Origin: Lachnospiraceae bacterium UBA3273
GTDB taxonomy: Bacteria; Bacillota; Clostridia; Lachnospirales; Lachnospiraceae
NCBI GenBank assembly: GCA_002362385.1
Contig: DEUB01000046.1
Coordinates: 1 to 64,000, forward strand
Length of the DNA: 64,000 bases
Direction: 5' to 3'
Both the position numbers and the translations under genes were made by a program. Below are positions 44,306 to 54,971 of the stretch, one piece after another; within the stretch, counting starts at the first letter, position 1, and each line of letters starts with the position of its first letter. Under the pieces are notes generated by a model. It was not told where the DNA came from, made no database searches, and was given only the letters and a program-made list of their open reading frames with translations.

Positions 44306-47300
44306 TTAATCCAGTTTCAGCAGATCCTGCTTGATCATGGTAAACATATCGTACGCCGTTCCCAACGGCCGGTCAACATACTGTCCCGTTGAACTGCTGA
44401 GTACCCTGTAGCTGGTATCTGCCTGAATATAGATCTCGGCTGCACCTTTTTCGTTTAAGTAGGACATGGGAGCATAGAAGCCGTACATCATACCAACCTC
44501 CAGCCTTGGATTAAGCGCCGCATTGCCGTTAGAGGTTCCTACCTTGGCGCTGAAATCAGCCCTGTAAATATCAATAGGAATCCTTACCACCGAAACGACC
44601 GTATTATCCGTTAACTGGATATTCAAAATATCGGATATCGTACCGTCCGGCCAGAGGTATTTGTGATTCGAGGTATCCTCCACGCCGAGATAAAACTCTA
44701 CCTTGCAGGTCTTGTCGCCCTTGACCAGATTGGAATCCTGTACCTTAAAGTATGCCTTGGTGCCGTTCGGTGCGGTTTCAGGATTTGTATTGGGGTTGAC
44801 AAATTTATACAGATAATCCGTACCCGTCTCGTTCATCTGGATGGACGAATCGATAGTATTGTTTCCCGTTACATTCACATCATAAGGAACCGCAATGCTT
44901 TCGAGCATGGAAGCATTGGAATCCGCCGTCTCATAATAAGATACCGTAGGATTTACCAGTCCCGCCTCATACGCCGCGATCAGAGTATTGACAAAGAGCT
45001 TCGCATCATCCTTCGTATGCGTGGATTCATTAAAACCGCTTCCGAAAGACGTATAGGTTACATTTCCGTAATTATAAACATAATAATTGTTAATACCGTC
45101 GCCGGGAGTGGAAGAATAAACGCCTCCGTCAGCCAACACCGTTCCCGCGCCGTTTGCTACGTCGCCCATGGTATACCATACCACGATATCCGAATTGCCG
45201 TCTCCGTCGGAATCGGTATCCAGATCCAGCTGGAAATAAGGCTCCCTGGTCCTGCTTAAGAATAATTGATCATTTAAAACATACGGATAATGGGATATCT
45301 GTCCTTCATTCATTTTATCCACATACATATAATTCCCGATTGCCGTGGGATCATTGGAACCGTAAAGGCTCTTGACCGGCTGGGTATTGATATATGCATA
45401 ATCGCCGCTGAGTATGCTTGCATCAGTCCTTTGACGGGCACGATAAGCATTGGTATAGCCGATGGGTATCAGGTACGACAATGCTCTGGCGCTGTTGGGC
45501 ATATATGCCACTGCATTATTTGCCGCCTCACGGGGACCGATATACGTGTTATACGCAAGCTGCTCTGTCCTGTTATAGAAGTTATCTGTATTAACGTTAC
45601 TTTCCGCACGGTTATATAAAGGATTGGTATATCCGTAACGGTCCTGCCCGAAATAGCTTAAAAAGCTGTAATTCAGGGTCCTGTTTGGATCCGTCACACT
45701 GATATTGGGCGAAACCACATAGCGGCTTGTCAATACCGGTTTATTGGTATCCATATAGCTTCTGATGGCGTTGACCGGATGAGCCACCGTAAACTGGGAC
45801 CCATTGAAATTCGAAAATCCCAGAATAAGCATATTGACGGCCATGGGCTTATCCTCATCGGCCTCTATCTGCTGTGTGGTATATCCTGCATTGTCGCTGG
45901 CCGTTCTCTCAAAGTTATTGAAGTAATCCTGCCACAGCGCTTCATCGCTTTCAAAATTTGCCCGGTACCTGGTATAATAATTCTGGGTATCCCTCTGGAA
46001 CTGGCTTGCTGATACGGAACGTATGGTAATCTCATACTGATCCTCAACCGCCAGGGAATGAAGGAATCTGTAAAGTATATCCGTTTCTCTCAAATTTTCC
46101 AGACCATTAGCACTGTCAGGCATGATCTGCAATATATTAATATACTTCTTCTCCCTCGGTTTGATCGCCGTATAACCGGTCTCCTGACAGTAAATATTTC
46201 TGTCGTTGATCTTTTCCACCTTCAGACACCAGTCGATGATACCGCCTTCATCGGAAGGAACCTGCCTGCGCAGCTTATACGCCACTCCTCCGTTTAAGGA
46301 ATAATGAGTAACGCCGTCCGCATCCTTACCGTTTAACGCAGGAGTACCGTCTGCCGCCAGGGTTACGGAATAATCAAACTTCTCTTCTGCAGCGTCAAAA
46401 CGTCCGTCCGCATTCATATCCTGATAAAAATGCACCTCATAAAACTCTGCCGCATCCGCTACCGCCGCCGTATTATTGATAACAAACTCATAATCCAGAT
46501 AATATTTTCCGTCCGTCCTGTCAGCAGCCTGATAGGTAACGATGGTCATAAGGCCGCTGTCATTCTCCGCATAGGTGTACTCGCTGGGTTTCGTCGTAAA
46601 CAGCATGCTGAGACGTTCCCTGTTCAGATAAGAAGTCAGATCTGCCTTCTTTACAATACTGTTTTTCAAATCGCCTTCACTGACCAGATTTCCGTAATAG
46701 ACGGCATCCTGTCCCGAAACGCTGCCCCCTCTTGCAAAGGTAAACAACTCATACATATTGGAAGAATCATCCATACGTCCGTTGTCATAATGAGCAGTCG
46801 ATGCGCTGTTTACCTTGGTAGGATTGATGACCGTATTACCCTTTTCAATGGACTTCATAAGATCTTCATCAACAATGATCAGACCGCTTTTCTGAAGATA
46901 ATCCTTTAATTCCAGTAATTTTGCTTCTGTTAAATCCCTGGATGAATAAGCTTCTTTCCAGTTATTCTCTATCATGTCGCCGTAATTAAAATATACGCAT
47001 CCGTCCATACCGTCATCATTGTATGTCGGTATGGAAGCATCATCATGATGGACAAATCCCGTCCCAAGCTCAATGGCAGCGGAAGTTCCCTCTACATGCT
47101 CGTAATATGCCGTATGCAGGGCGCCGATATAGACCACGTCATAGGACGTCAGAACATCCGTCTGCATGGTATTAAATGCGTCCACTGTCACGCTGTCAAA
47201 GGTAACAAGCTCCTGATTGCCCGACTTCACAATATCCTCGTTGAGACAGTCTCTGATGAAAGCGCTTCTGTTTTCCTTTACTTCCGGCGTTTCCAGCGTA

Positions 47301-49195
47301 TAGTCCTTGGATTCCAGACCGGAATTAAATTTAAATTGTTTTGTCGGCTGAATTTCCAGTACCGCATAAGCACTCTTTGCCAGGGCAAGATCCTCGCCCC
47401 TGTAGCACAAAATATACTGGATCGCAATAGCCGGCGTCACATAGCCTTCAGACATCTTTCCGGTAGTTATCTTTTCGTTATTTAACTTAATATAAGCCAG
47501 TACGCTTTGGAAACCGCCGTTTGCCGCCGTTGCGGTAAACATACTGTTTAAATCGCCGTTAGCAATGTTATCCAGCGCATTTCTCTGGAAATTCGCCAGC
47601 TTGGAGCTTTGGAAATCCGAAAAATGATGGTTGTATACATAAAGATTGTTGACTGCAAAGGTTCCGTTATATCCGGTTACCATTGTACTCTGCAGGGTCG
47701 TAAAGACATCATTTGTCCCTAACAGCCCGTTTATATTATCGATCAGATATTCCTTTTCTGCTTCCGTATCATCAGCAGGCGCCCCGGGATCCGCAGGCTT
47801 TTCAATAAAGTAGGATGAGCAGGAATCCCATGAGGAAACCAGCTTCTGATCATCCTGCCATAAAAGCAGCGCCAGCTTATCCAGATTGGTAAAGCCTTCC
47901 GCTCCCCCGCTGTAGATGGTGGAGTCCATGATGACAGCCTTGTGATAGATCGCACTCTGGTTGTAAATCTCTTTGACCAGAGCCGGATTCATGTCAAGTC
48001 CCGCCTCTTTATATTCAGCTGCCGTACCGGAAAGATAGATCAGATCCGCATTCTGGATATCAGCCTCTGTCAGCGCATCCAGAGTCCTGTGCTCATAAGT
48101 AACCTGGCAGCCCAACTCTGCATCTCCCAATACATATTCCTTGATCCAGTTTCCGACCCTGTACCACCTGTTATTATTCAGATATACGATTTTATCAACG
48201 GTATAACCGTAATAAATATCGGTCTGGTTTGGCAGGAATGTAAAGTCCAGATTTCCGTCCTTTGAACCGCCTACCCATAAAACGCCCTCCGGAATGCCTC
48301 CCTGATAAGCAATTTTTTCATACTTGTAAACGTCTTTGTCCTCTGTGGTGTTGCCGCTTACCTGCCCCGGATCATTTCCGCTGACGGAAGGATCGGGATT
48401 TTCAACCAGCGTCTTTTTATAAATATAATTTCTGTCCAAACCGGTAATCGGCGTTACTTCGTCCGGTCCTACCGCATCGCCGTCAAAATTCTCTTCCCCG
48501 GTACCGATGCAGTACCCGTCTGCCAGCTTATAGGAACCCGTATTATTCTCATTGAGAACATAGTGTCCCTGTACCATATTTCCTGCCGGAATATCAATTT
48601 CAATATAATCATTGGTGCCTCCCACACTACCGAAAACACCTTTTCTGTCCCTGTCGTAAATCGGATATTCGGAATTGGTACCTGTGCCCAGATCGGAACC
48701 GCTGGGTTTGATCATACCATAGCTTCGTAACACTGCAGCCAGATAAGGATCCGTCTGCGCATTTAATATTTCCGCCAAAAACTGATCATGATATTGTTCA
48801 CGGCTGGGACTCCATTGCGGATTCCACCATGGTTTGCTTACTTCCTCGTCCCCACGCCTCCACGCTTCCTCATCAGCTGCTTCGCGCAGTTCTTCAATAC
48901 CCGGGATTTCCGAATTAAACTTTGTACCATGGGTTACATTTACCACATTTCTAGCCAGTTCGTCATTCACATTGGTCGGGAAAAAGTATCCCAACTCCTT
49001 GTCATCCACCGTAGGCGTAACTTCCAGTATTTTCAGGCCGCTGGACTGATAGGGCAGGATCTGCGTGAAAACATTCTGTCTCGCTTCCGCCACAGAAACA
49101 TTTTTTGCCAGATCAAGGCTCAGTATACCCACAATCAGTAAGGCCGCCACCCCGCTAAATATGAATTTTTTCTGAAATCTTTTCTTCTTTTTCAT
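44306..49195 (-). CDS. Giant secreted pilus-locus protein (DUF5057-like)
   Basis: 1629 residues. A signal peptide (1-38, ending near VAEA) is clear; no LPXTG anchor or C-terminal membrane helix. I believe it is of the DUF5057 kind seen in clostridial pilus loci, but this is from memory. Three segments begin with a strand ILEVTP (54), VLEIQP (612) and ILQIMP (1021), and each is followed by a second strand such as LIYLSG, DVVYIG or LILGFS, so three Rossmann/GATase-like modules are plausible. Calcium loops: DMNADGRFDAAEE (926-938) and DTDSDGDGNSD (1326-1336). ATG at 49195 follows GGTGGAG by eight bases, in preference to 49240. Last gene of the operon, after four minor-pilin-like genes. Possibly a tip adhesin. 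Confidence 0.75.
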   Translation of the reverse strand: MKKKKRFQKKFIFSGVAALLIVGILSLDLAKNVSVAEARQNVFTQILPYQSSGLKILEVTPTVDDKELGYFFPTNVNDELARNVVNVTHGTKFNSEIPGIEELREAADEEAWRRGDEEVSKPWWNPQWSPSREQYHDQFLAEILNAQTDPYLAAVLRSYGMIKPSGSDLGTGTNSEYPIYDRDRKGVFGSVGGTNDYIEIDIPAGNMVQGHYVLNENNTGSYKLADGYCIGTGEENFDGDAVGPDEVTPITGLDRNYIYKKTLVENPDPSVSGNDPGQVSGNTTEDKDVYKYEKIAYQGGIPEGVLWVGGSKDGNLDFTFLPNQTDIYYGYTVDKIVYLNNNRWYRVGNWIKEYVLGDAELGCQVTYEHRTLDALTEADIQNADLIYLSGTAAEYKEAGLDMNPALVKEIYNQSAIYHKAVIMDSTIYSGGAEGFTNLDKLALLLWQDDQKLVSSWDSCSSYFIEKPADPGAPADDTEAEKEYLIDNINGLLGTNDVFTTLQSTMVTGYNGTFAVNNLYVYNHHFSDFQSSKLANFQRNALDNIANGDLNSMFTATAANGGFQSVLAYIKLNNEKITTGKMSEGYVTPAIAIQYILCYRGEDLALAKSAYAVLEIQPTKQFKFNSGLESKDYTLETPEVKENRSAFIRDCLNEDIVKSGNQELVTFDSVTVDAFNTMQTDVLTSYDVVYIGALHTAYYEHVEGTSAAIELGTGFVHHDDASIPTYNDDGMDGCVYFNYGDMIENNWKEAYSSRDLTEAKLLELKDYLQKSGLIIVDEDLMKSIEKGNTVINPTKVNSASTAHYDNGRMDDSSNMYELFTFARGGSVSGQDAVYYGNLVSEGDLKNSIVKKADLTSYLNRERLSMLFTTKPSEYTYAENDSGLMTIVTYQAADRTDGKYYLDYEFVINNTAAVADAAEFYEVHFYQDMNADGRFDAAEEKFDYSVTLAADGTPALNGKDADGVTHYSLNGGVAYKLRRQVPSDEGGIIDWCLKVEKINDRNIYCQETGYTAIKPREKKYINILQIMPDSANGLENLRETDILYRFLHSLAVEDQYEITIRSVSASQFQRDTQNYYTRYRANFESDEALWQDYFNNFERTASDNAGYTTQQIEADEDKPMAVNMLILGFSNFNGSQFTVAHPVNAIRSYMDTNKPVLTSRYVVSPNISVTDPNRTLNYSFLSYFGQDRYGYTNPLYNRAESNVNTDNFYNRTEQLAYNTYIGPREAANNAVAYMPNSARALSYLIPIGYTNAYRARQRTDASILSGDYAYINTQPVKSLYGSNDPTAIGNYMYVDKMNEGQISHYPYVLNDQLFLSRTREPYFQLDLDTDSDGDGNSDIVVWYTMGDVANGAGTVLADGGVYSSTPGDGINNYYVYNYGNVTYTSFGSGFNESTHTKDDAKLFVNTLIAAYEAGLVNPTVSYYETADSNASMLESIAVPYDVNVTGNNTIDSSIQMNETGTDYLYKFVNPNTNPETAPNGTKAYFKVQDSNLVKGDKTCKVEFYLGVEDTSNHKYLWPDGTISDILNIQLTDNTVVSVVRIPIDIYRADFSAKVGTSNGNAALNPRLEVGMMYGFYAPMSYLNEKGAAEIYIQADTSYRVLSSSTGQYVDRPLGTAYDMFTMIKQDLLKLD

Positions 49196-49218
49196 ACTCT
49201 TTTCTCCACCTGGAATCA

Positions 49219-51597
49219 CTACGATACCGCTCTCCAACACTTATAGGTAGTATTATAATAATATCTCTGACCACCGATTGACATTTCATAATAGGATATG
49301 CTGTTATCCTGGGCTCTTACCGGAGTAAATGTAATGGTCTCCGTACCGTTTGCCGTCTCAATGCTGCAGCCCTGGCCGACGTTTACCGCCTGTACGTGGG
49401 TTGCCGCCGCTGCTGCATTGCCTGAACCGCCGGACTGGCTTGTTCCGTTATAAACGACTGTAGTCGTCGTCCAGTTTGACGCATCCGCCGGTCCCTTTAT
49501 AAAAAGATCCCTACCGTCTACATTGGACACATAAACATTAAAGTCATAACTGGAACGTTCCAAATATTCCTGATTTCCTGAAGCATACCGCGTCACAAGG
49601 CGGTAGAAATCATCAATGGTCACTTTCATGGGAATTGCATCTGTCGGGTACATCATCTGATCTGCCTTTGCCGTAATACGGAATACCCCGGACTCGATCA
49701 GATTATAACGGTTTCCTAAAGGTCCGGTATAGTTTGCCGCTAAATAAGGATTAAAATCCAGCATACCGACTTCATTAGCGTTCAGATTCTGAAGACTTCC
49801 GTCTGTTTCCATATAAATACCAATCTGGTTTTTCTTGGAAATATTGTATCCCAAGGTTGTAAAGGTCACATCGTAGGTTCCGCCCTTAGGCAGCAATATA
49901 TTGCCGTTCTTCAAGGGTCTCGAAGGATTTAAGCTAACAGGCGTCATCTGCCAGTTCACGCCGTCCTTGGACTTCTTGTTTCCGTCTTTATCTATGTAAT
50001 AGATCACGCATTCGATATTGGGACTGTTGTAGAATAAAAGGGCGTCGGCGCCGGAGGTATAACGCACCGCACCGTAATCCAGATATACATACGCCTTTCC
50101 GTCCCTTACAATCAGATCCAGAATACCTTCCACATCATGCCCTGAAAAGTTCTGCAGTTTCACATCATATATGGTGTCTAACCCCGGCATATTCTGTTGT
50201 GCATAAGAACCATAGTCGCCTGTGGTAAACAACGCCGTCATATCGATCTCAACGCCACGGCTGGGGCTGTCGATTCCAGGAATCTTCGCCTTTTCCGTTA
50301 CGCCGAAAACATACTCCGCACTCCAGGTAGGATCCCACTCGCTTGTGGCCGTTAACCGGAAGGAATAATGTTCATCCGCCTGACTTCCCAGCCGCACGGA
50401 ATAAGAGCTTCCCATGGCCCTTCCCGTAGCTATGGAAGAATTATTGCAGACAGCCCACTGCCCCTCAACGCCTTTTTTATACTCAAATCTCCATGTACAT
50501 CTCTTATCCTCAGGCATCAGATTATAATCTGTAAAGTTTGCCGCAAAGATCGCTGTGGATTCAGGATCCATACAGTCATTGGTTACCCCTCTGGTAGGAG
50601 TAATGTTCAGATTCAGGATCTTTTTGAAATATACGATAGCCTCTCCTGTTGCATAAGTATGGGTATCCTTGTTTTCAACCGTGCTCGTGGCAATAACCTT
50701 AAAGGAACTGGGCACATCGCTTAAATCATCGGCAAAACGTATTTTATATCGTTTCTTATTTGTATCTCCTACAGCGCTGGCACAGGTTACCGCTCCGCCT
50801 TCAGTGCCTTCCATTCTCCAAGAGAAAATATTCTCCCTGCCCACATTGGTAGCATCGCTGTTGGCAGTAAATTCTTTCTCCTTCTGTTCGGGAGGGCAGG
50901 CAGGATTATCCTTACCCTTTACATCGATGGTAACCGGGGAAGGTGTAACCGTGATCCTGGTAAGGTTTTCCTCATCCGTTACAGGCGTAATTCCATTTGC
51001 GCTGACCGTGATGGAATTTCGGAGATTTACCTGATAATTGCCTCTGTAGGAACGTCCGCCTTTTTCATAGGTCATGGTAAAGGTAACGATATTTTTCCCT
51101 TTTCCTTTTCCCGATACACGGGTCAGATCCACTTCAAATTCTGTTATATTCTGTGCCAAAAGCTCTGCATTATCAATATTGTAAGGTTCGTACTGAGTGG
51201 GGTCCGCTGTACTGGGCCTTCTCTCCAAATAAAACAGATTGGTATCCCTGTGAAAGATCAGGAATTGATAATTTCTGTTACTAATTTCTAAAATCCTTCC
51301 GTTTACGGGAATGGTTCCCGTTTCCCCGCTTCCGCTTACAACATTGGTAATGGTATCGTCATAGCTGATATTGACTTCACAGTCCACGATCAGATCGCTG
51401 ATAGTATTTGCTGCCAGCTGCGCTTCGGACTGGATATCCGCATCGGCACTGGTTCTCTGATAAAACCTGGCTCCTGTAGTCATAAAGAAATAGATTGTCA
51501 GAGAGACAACTCCCAAAATTGCCACGGCAATCAAAAACTCTACCAGTGAAAAACCTTGGTTATTCAATTTTCTCCTGTCTAATTTTGCTCTTTTCAT
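49219..51597 (-). CDS. Very large PilW-like minor pilin
   Basis: 792 residues, far above the usual 150-300 for a pilin. Prepilin signature NNQG/FSLVEFLIAV with Glu at +5; cleavage after G15. A PilW-like domain (16-200) is followed by beta-rich, Ig-like segments (for instance LTRITVTPSPVTIDVKG near 215 and LNLNITPTRGV near 330), then unknown segments, with a Gly/Ala-rich stretch near 735-745. No catalytic motif seen. The likely place is the pilus tip. RBS AGGAGGATAT before ATG. Confidence 0.8.
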   Translation of the reverse strand: MKRAKLDRRKLNNQGFSLVEFLIAVAILGVVSLTIYFFMTTGARFYQRTSADADIQSEAQLAANTISDLIVDCEVNISYDDTITNVVSGSGETGTIPVNGRILEISNRNYQFLIFHRDTNLFYLERRPSTADPTQYEPYNIDNAELLAQNITEFEVDLTRVSGKGKGKNIVTFTMTYEKGGRSYRGNYQVNLRNSITVSANGITPVTDEENLTRITVTPSPVTIDVKGKDNPACPPEQKEKEFTANSDATNVGRENIFSWRMEGTEGGAVTCASAVGDTNKKRYKIRFADDLSDVPSSFKVIATSTVENKDTHTYATGEAIVYFKKILNLNITPTRGVTNDCMDPESTAIFAANFTDYNLMPEDKRCTWRFEYKKGVEGQWAVCNNSSIATGRAMGSSYSVRLGSQADEHYSFRLTATSEWDPTWSAEYVFGVTEKAKIPGIDSPSRGVEIDMTALFTTGDYGSYAQQNMPGLDTIYDVKLQNFSGHDVEGILDLIVRDGKAYVYLDYGAVRYTSGADALLFYNSPNIECVIYYIDKDGNKKSKDGVNWQMTPVSLNPSRPLKNGNILLPKGGTYDVTFTTLGYNISKKNQIGIYMETDGSLQNLNANEVGMLDFNPYLAANYTGPLGNRYNLIESGVFRITAKADQMMYPTDAIPMKVTIDDFYRLVTRYASGNQEYLERSSYDFNVYVSNVDGRDLFIKGPADASNWTTTTVVYNGTSQSGGSGNAAAAATHVQAVNVGQGCSIETANGTETITFTPVRAQDNSISYYEMSIGGQRYYYNTTYKCWRAVS

Positions 51598-51642
51598 ATA
51601 TCCTCCTTTATTACAGTGACCGTTTACTGCATAACTCCCGGT

Positions 51643-52251
51643 CTAATGCGCCCTGGTCCGATTCCCCACTTCAACTTCTCCCGTTCGGGGATGGATCGTT
51701 ATGCCGTAATTGTATGCTCCAAGGGTTGCAAACATCTGGTATACGTTGGTATTGCCGGCCGAATCATAGGGAAGAAACGCTCCGTTCTGACGACTGAAGC
51801 CCACTTTGAATCCTGCCGATACCGCATCCTGCAATACGGTATCCGGACTGTTGATCCCCAGATTCTTAGGTCCGTCAAAAGCCCCTATCGGAGTTCCGTC
51901 CGTTGCATCCTTTGTAGTGGAATACTTTAATGTAACATTCCCTTTGCTGACTTTTTTAACATCCGTTATCTGATTTTCCACAACAGTAATACAGTAATTA
52001 CATCCGTTGCCGTTATTTCTGACAAACACCAGATAGGTCCTTGTATCCGTCATATTACTTCCGCCCCGGGATTTGCTGAGGGTCATCAGCCGTCCGTTTT
52101 CCAGGCTGGAAATGACCTTAGTCCTACACTCTTTAGCGCGGTATCCGCTGATCCTTCCGATATTAGCGGCCATTACGCCAAGCAGGATCGCAATTATCGC
52201 CACAACAACAATCAATTCAACTAAGCTGAAACCCCTGTTATCATCTTTCAT
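51643..52251 (-). CDS. GspH/FimT-like minor pilin
   Basis: 202 residues with prepilin signature NRG/FSLVELIVVVAIIA; cleavage after G7, Glu at +5. The rest is a small beta-rich domain with a CNYC pair that may form a disulfide. Position in a row of minor pilins fits a FimT/GspH role in priming the pilus. Confidence 0.82.
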   Translation of the reverse strand: MKDDNRGFSLVELIVVVAIIAILLGVMAANIGRISGYRAKECRTKVISSLENGRLMTLSKSRGGSNMTDTRTYLVFVRNNGNGCNYCITVVENQITDVKKVSKGNVTLKYSTTKDATDGTPIGAFDGPKNLGINSPDTVLQDAVSAGFKVGFSRQNGAFLPYDSAGNTNVYQMFATLGAYNYGITIHPRTGEVEVGNRTRAH

Positions 52252-52257
52252 AAACGT

Positions 52258-54954
52258 CTACTCCTTAATCCAGTTCGTAAACTTCACAACATCCGATGCC
52301 CTTATAATATCCTCTTCCTTCTGCTTTTCAATTGCAGTAATAAGATCCACATCGGTAGTTCCCATGGTATTGGCATAAGCGATACCGTTCTGTATCACTT
52401 CAAATACATATTTGTTGTTATTGTTCTTTGCAGACATTGCCTTCTGGACTTCCGTCGCATTGTAATCGATCCTCTCGTTTGTCGAACCGATATAAATATC
52501 TCCGCCGCTAAAGATAAGACCCTCGTAATTTCTTACATTGACCCTGACATCTCCGGTAGCAATGATCAAATGGATATCTGACAGATTCATCGTAGACAAT
52601 GCGCTGTTGCTGGCGCCGAAGTCAAACACGCCCATTCCGTCATTGTTTACTACAAGAGCTACCGTCTCGTCGGAAGTGTTTTTATAGCTCTTGAAGGTTC
52701 CCGGAGACACCTGCTCATCAAATTTATCTTCTTTTACCGTAATATTTGCAAATACGTTGTTCTGGAGCTGAAGCGCCGCCAGATCATCCGTTGTCTTCAT
52801 CAAATATTTGGAAAGATTCTGATAATACAGGGCATACTGCGTCCTGTTGGCTAACATTGCCTCATAATTAGCCAGATCATCGTCAAAGGTATCATGTACC
52901 ATAACAACGTTATTGCCGCTCATGCGGAGCATATTTCCCGCGATGCTCAGTTTGCCGCTGTTATTGGCGGTAATATCGGAAGATATCCTGTATGTATCCA
53001 GATAAGTCTTTAAATATCTGTCAAAAGCCGCTTTATCCGCTTCATAATAATTTCTGAAGAATTCATTTGCCTTGTCATCCGATGCAAAACTGATATAGAA
53101 ATATACCAATACATCGCCGTTTACACGCCTGAATACCGGAATATAAGACGCTCCGTAGCTGTTCATGGAGCCTCCCACTTTATTCATAACAACATCAAGG
53201 CGTACCACCGTATATTTTAACTGGTCGGAATACTTGATACTGTTTCCTTCCATAACAACGTTTCCATGTTCATCCAGTTCCGGTTCATAAGTGGTTGCAA
53301 ATTTAATATATTCATTATACGTCATAGGGTTCTTGCCTAAAATCTGCGTATCCCCGTCATACCCCATACACTCCACGGGAACCATATACATAAGCTGGTC
53401 GCTCTTCACTGCCAGAGACTGACCCATGAGAACATCCCTTTCATTGGATTCGATCCTGTCATCATCCTCATCGTCCCCGTTTCCGGAATTACCATTGCCT
53501 CCCGTTGCGGCGTCTCCGCTTCCCGCACTGCTGCTTCCGTCCTCATTGTCCTCTTCGTCCTTCTCGTGCGCCTTTTTATATGCCTCAACGTCAGCAATAT
53601 AATCGCCCGTTACTTCATCGTCCTCATTTGCATTATAATGTACGCTTCCCACATAAGCATGGCCGGCAAGCTCCAGGTTCTTTAACTGACTTAAATCTAA
53701 AGTTGTATGCGCACCGTTTATCAGAATGGAACTGTTGGATGCGGCCCCTCTTGTTGCCGTACCGTAGCCCGAATAATTTCCGCTTAAATAAACGCCCGAA
53801 TAAGTTCCGTCCGTTGTAAGGTCATCCTGGACAAAACAGTTACCTGCCACATCCATGGACGCCGATTCAACATACAGATCTTTTGCCCATACCTCATAAA
53901 ATTCGTCGACCTTTATGCTGGGAACAGCCGCCGGATTGTGATTGCTGGTATCTAACTGGTTCCGTCCCGTCAAAGCATTAAAACTGTCCGCCGTTACCGT
54001 ATAGCTTCTTGTATCCGGATCCGCAGCTTTCTTTTCAAAAGAGATCTGTCCGTTAATTCCATGTACAAAAATACCGTCTTCCCCGCCAAATACATTGCCG
54101 GTTACCACCGTTTCCGTCTGGGAACCGTTAGCCTCCGGAAGCTTGGTGGCTCCGCTTCTTCCGTAACCGTTATAGATGCCCCCCGATGCAACCAAAGAAT
54201 AAGTATCTAATTCCGGCAGATTCATAGCCGTGGAAAAATTGACCTGAGGCGTCTCAACAACGATATCCGTCTGTACGATGGAAACATATCCGTCAGCATC
54301 AGTATAAGAAACCCTGATATTATGGAATTCTACCGTATCGCCATTATAAATAACCACCGGTCCCTTGCTTCTGATGCCGTCAGCTCCGTCCGTAGTAGAA
54401 GGGCTTCCATACGCACCGGAATCCCATGCGCCGGTTACCATTCTGGCGCCTTCATCGCCTTCATTGGCAGCAATTTTGAAATCGTCATACCCGCTGGCGC
54501 CAAGCATTGTGATCTTATTCCAGTAAGACGCAAAATAAGCCGGATCATATACCTGCTGCTGCTGTATTGCCCCCGGATCTCCTATATTTGCCGTCTGAAC
54601 ATGCAAAATATCCTCACACAGATATCTCAAAAATTCCGTTTCAAAAGCGGCCTGCTTATTCTGGGCGGAATCCGTGGCATGATTGGATACAACATCATAA
54701 TACCCTGCAACCATGGCATCCGATACATCCTGCTCCAGCCCGGCCTTTATAATATCCAAGGCTGTTTCAGCTGTATAAAAATTGTTTTTAGCCGAACGGT
54801 CGGTATATTTCATCAAATAATTAAAATATACCATATAAACCAGCATGGCGACCAGAGTTCCCACAAAAGCAATGGCTATAATTACCAGAACGATTGCAGA
54901 ACCCCTGTTATCTTTTAATTTTTCTTTTAACTTATTTTTCCAAGCAGCCGTCAT
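52258..54954 (-). CDS. Very large PilX/GspK-like minor pilin
   Basis: 898 residues. N-terminus NRGSAIVLVIIAIAFVGTL is a PilX-type pilin helix lacking Glu at +5, as tip-most pilins often do. A long beta-rich exported part follows, with repeats of the kind seen in polymer-forming surface proteins (NCFVQDDLTTDGTYSGVYL, LSGNYSGYG) and a low-complexity acidic/Gly linker around residues 465-500 (DEEDNEDGSSSAGSGDAAT). No Cys-rich or enzymatic motif seen. Confidence 0.75.
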   Translation of the reverse strand: MTAAWKNKLKEKLKDNRGSAIVLVIIAIAFVGTLVAMLVYMVYFNYLMKYTDRSAKNNFYTAETALDIIKAGLEQDVSDAMVAGYYDVVSNHATDSAQNKQAAFETEFLRYLCEDILHVQTANIGDPGAIQQQQVYDPAYFASYWNKITMLGASGYDDFKIAANEGDEGARMVTGAWDSGAYGSPSTTDGADGIRSKGPVVIYNGDTVEFHNIRVSYTDADGYVSIVQTDIVVETPQVNFSTAMNLPELDTYSLVASGGIYNGYGRSGATKLPEANGSQTETVVTGNVFGGEDGIFVHGINGQISFEKKAADPDTRSYTVTADSFNALTGRNQLDTSNHNPAAVPSIKVDEFYEVWAKDLYVESASMDVAGNCFVQDDLTTDGTYSGVYLSGNYSGYGTATRGAASNSSILINGAHTTLDLSQLKNLELAGHAYVGSVHYNANEDDEVTGDYIADVEAYKKAHEKDEEDNEDGSSSAGSGDAATGGNGNSGNGDDEDDDRIESNERDVLMGQSLAVKSDQLMYMVPVECMGYDGDTQILGKNPMTYNEYIKFATTYEPELDEHGNVVMEGNSIKYSDQLKYTVVRLDVVMNKVGGSMNSYGASYIPVFRRVNGDVLVYFYISFASDDKANEFFRNYYEADKAAFDRYLKTYLDTYRISSDITANNSGKLSIAGNMLRMSGNNVVMVHDTFDDDLANYEAMLANRTQYALYYQNLSKYLMKTTDDLAALQLQNNVFANITVKEDKFDEQVSPGTFKSYKNTSDETVALVVNNDGMGVFDFGASNSALSTMNLSDIHLIIATGDVRVNVRNYEGLIFSGGDIYIGSTNERIDYNATEVQKAMSAKNNNNKYVFEVIQNGIAYANTMGTTDVDLITAIEKQKEEDIIRASDVVKFTNWIKE

Positions 54955-54971
54955 CAGCCAAACATCCTTTC

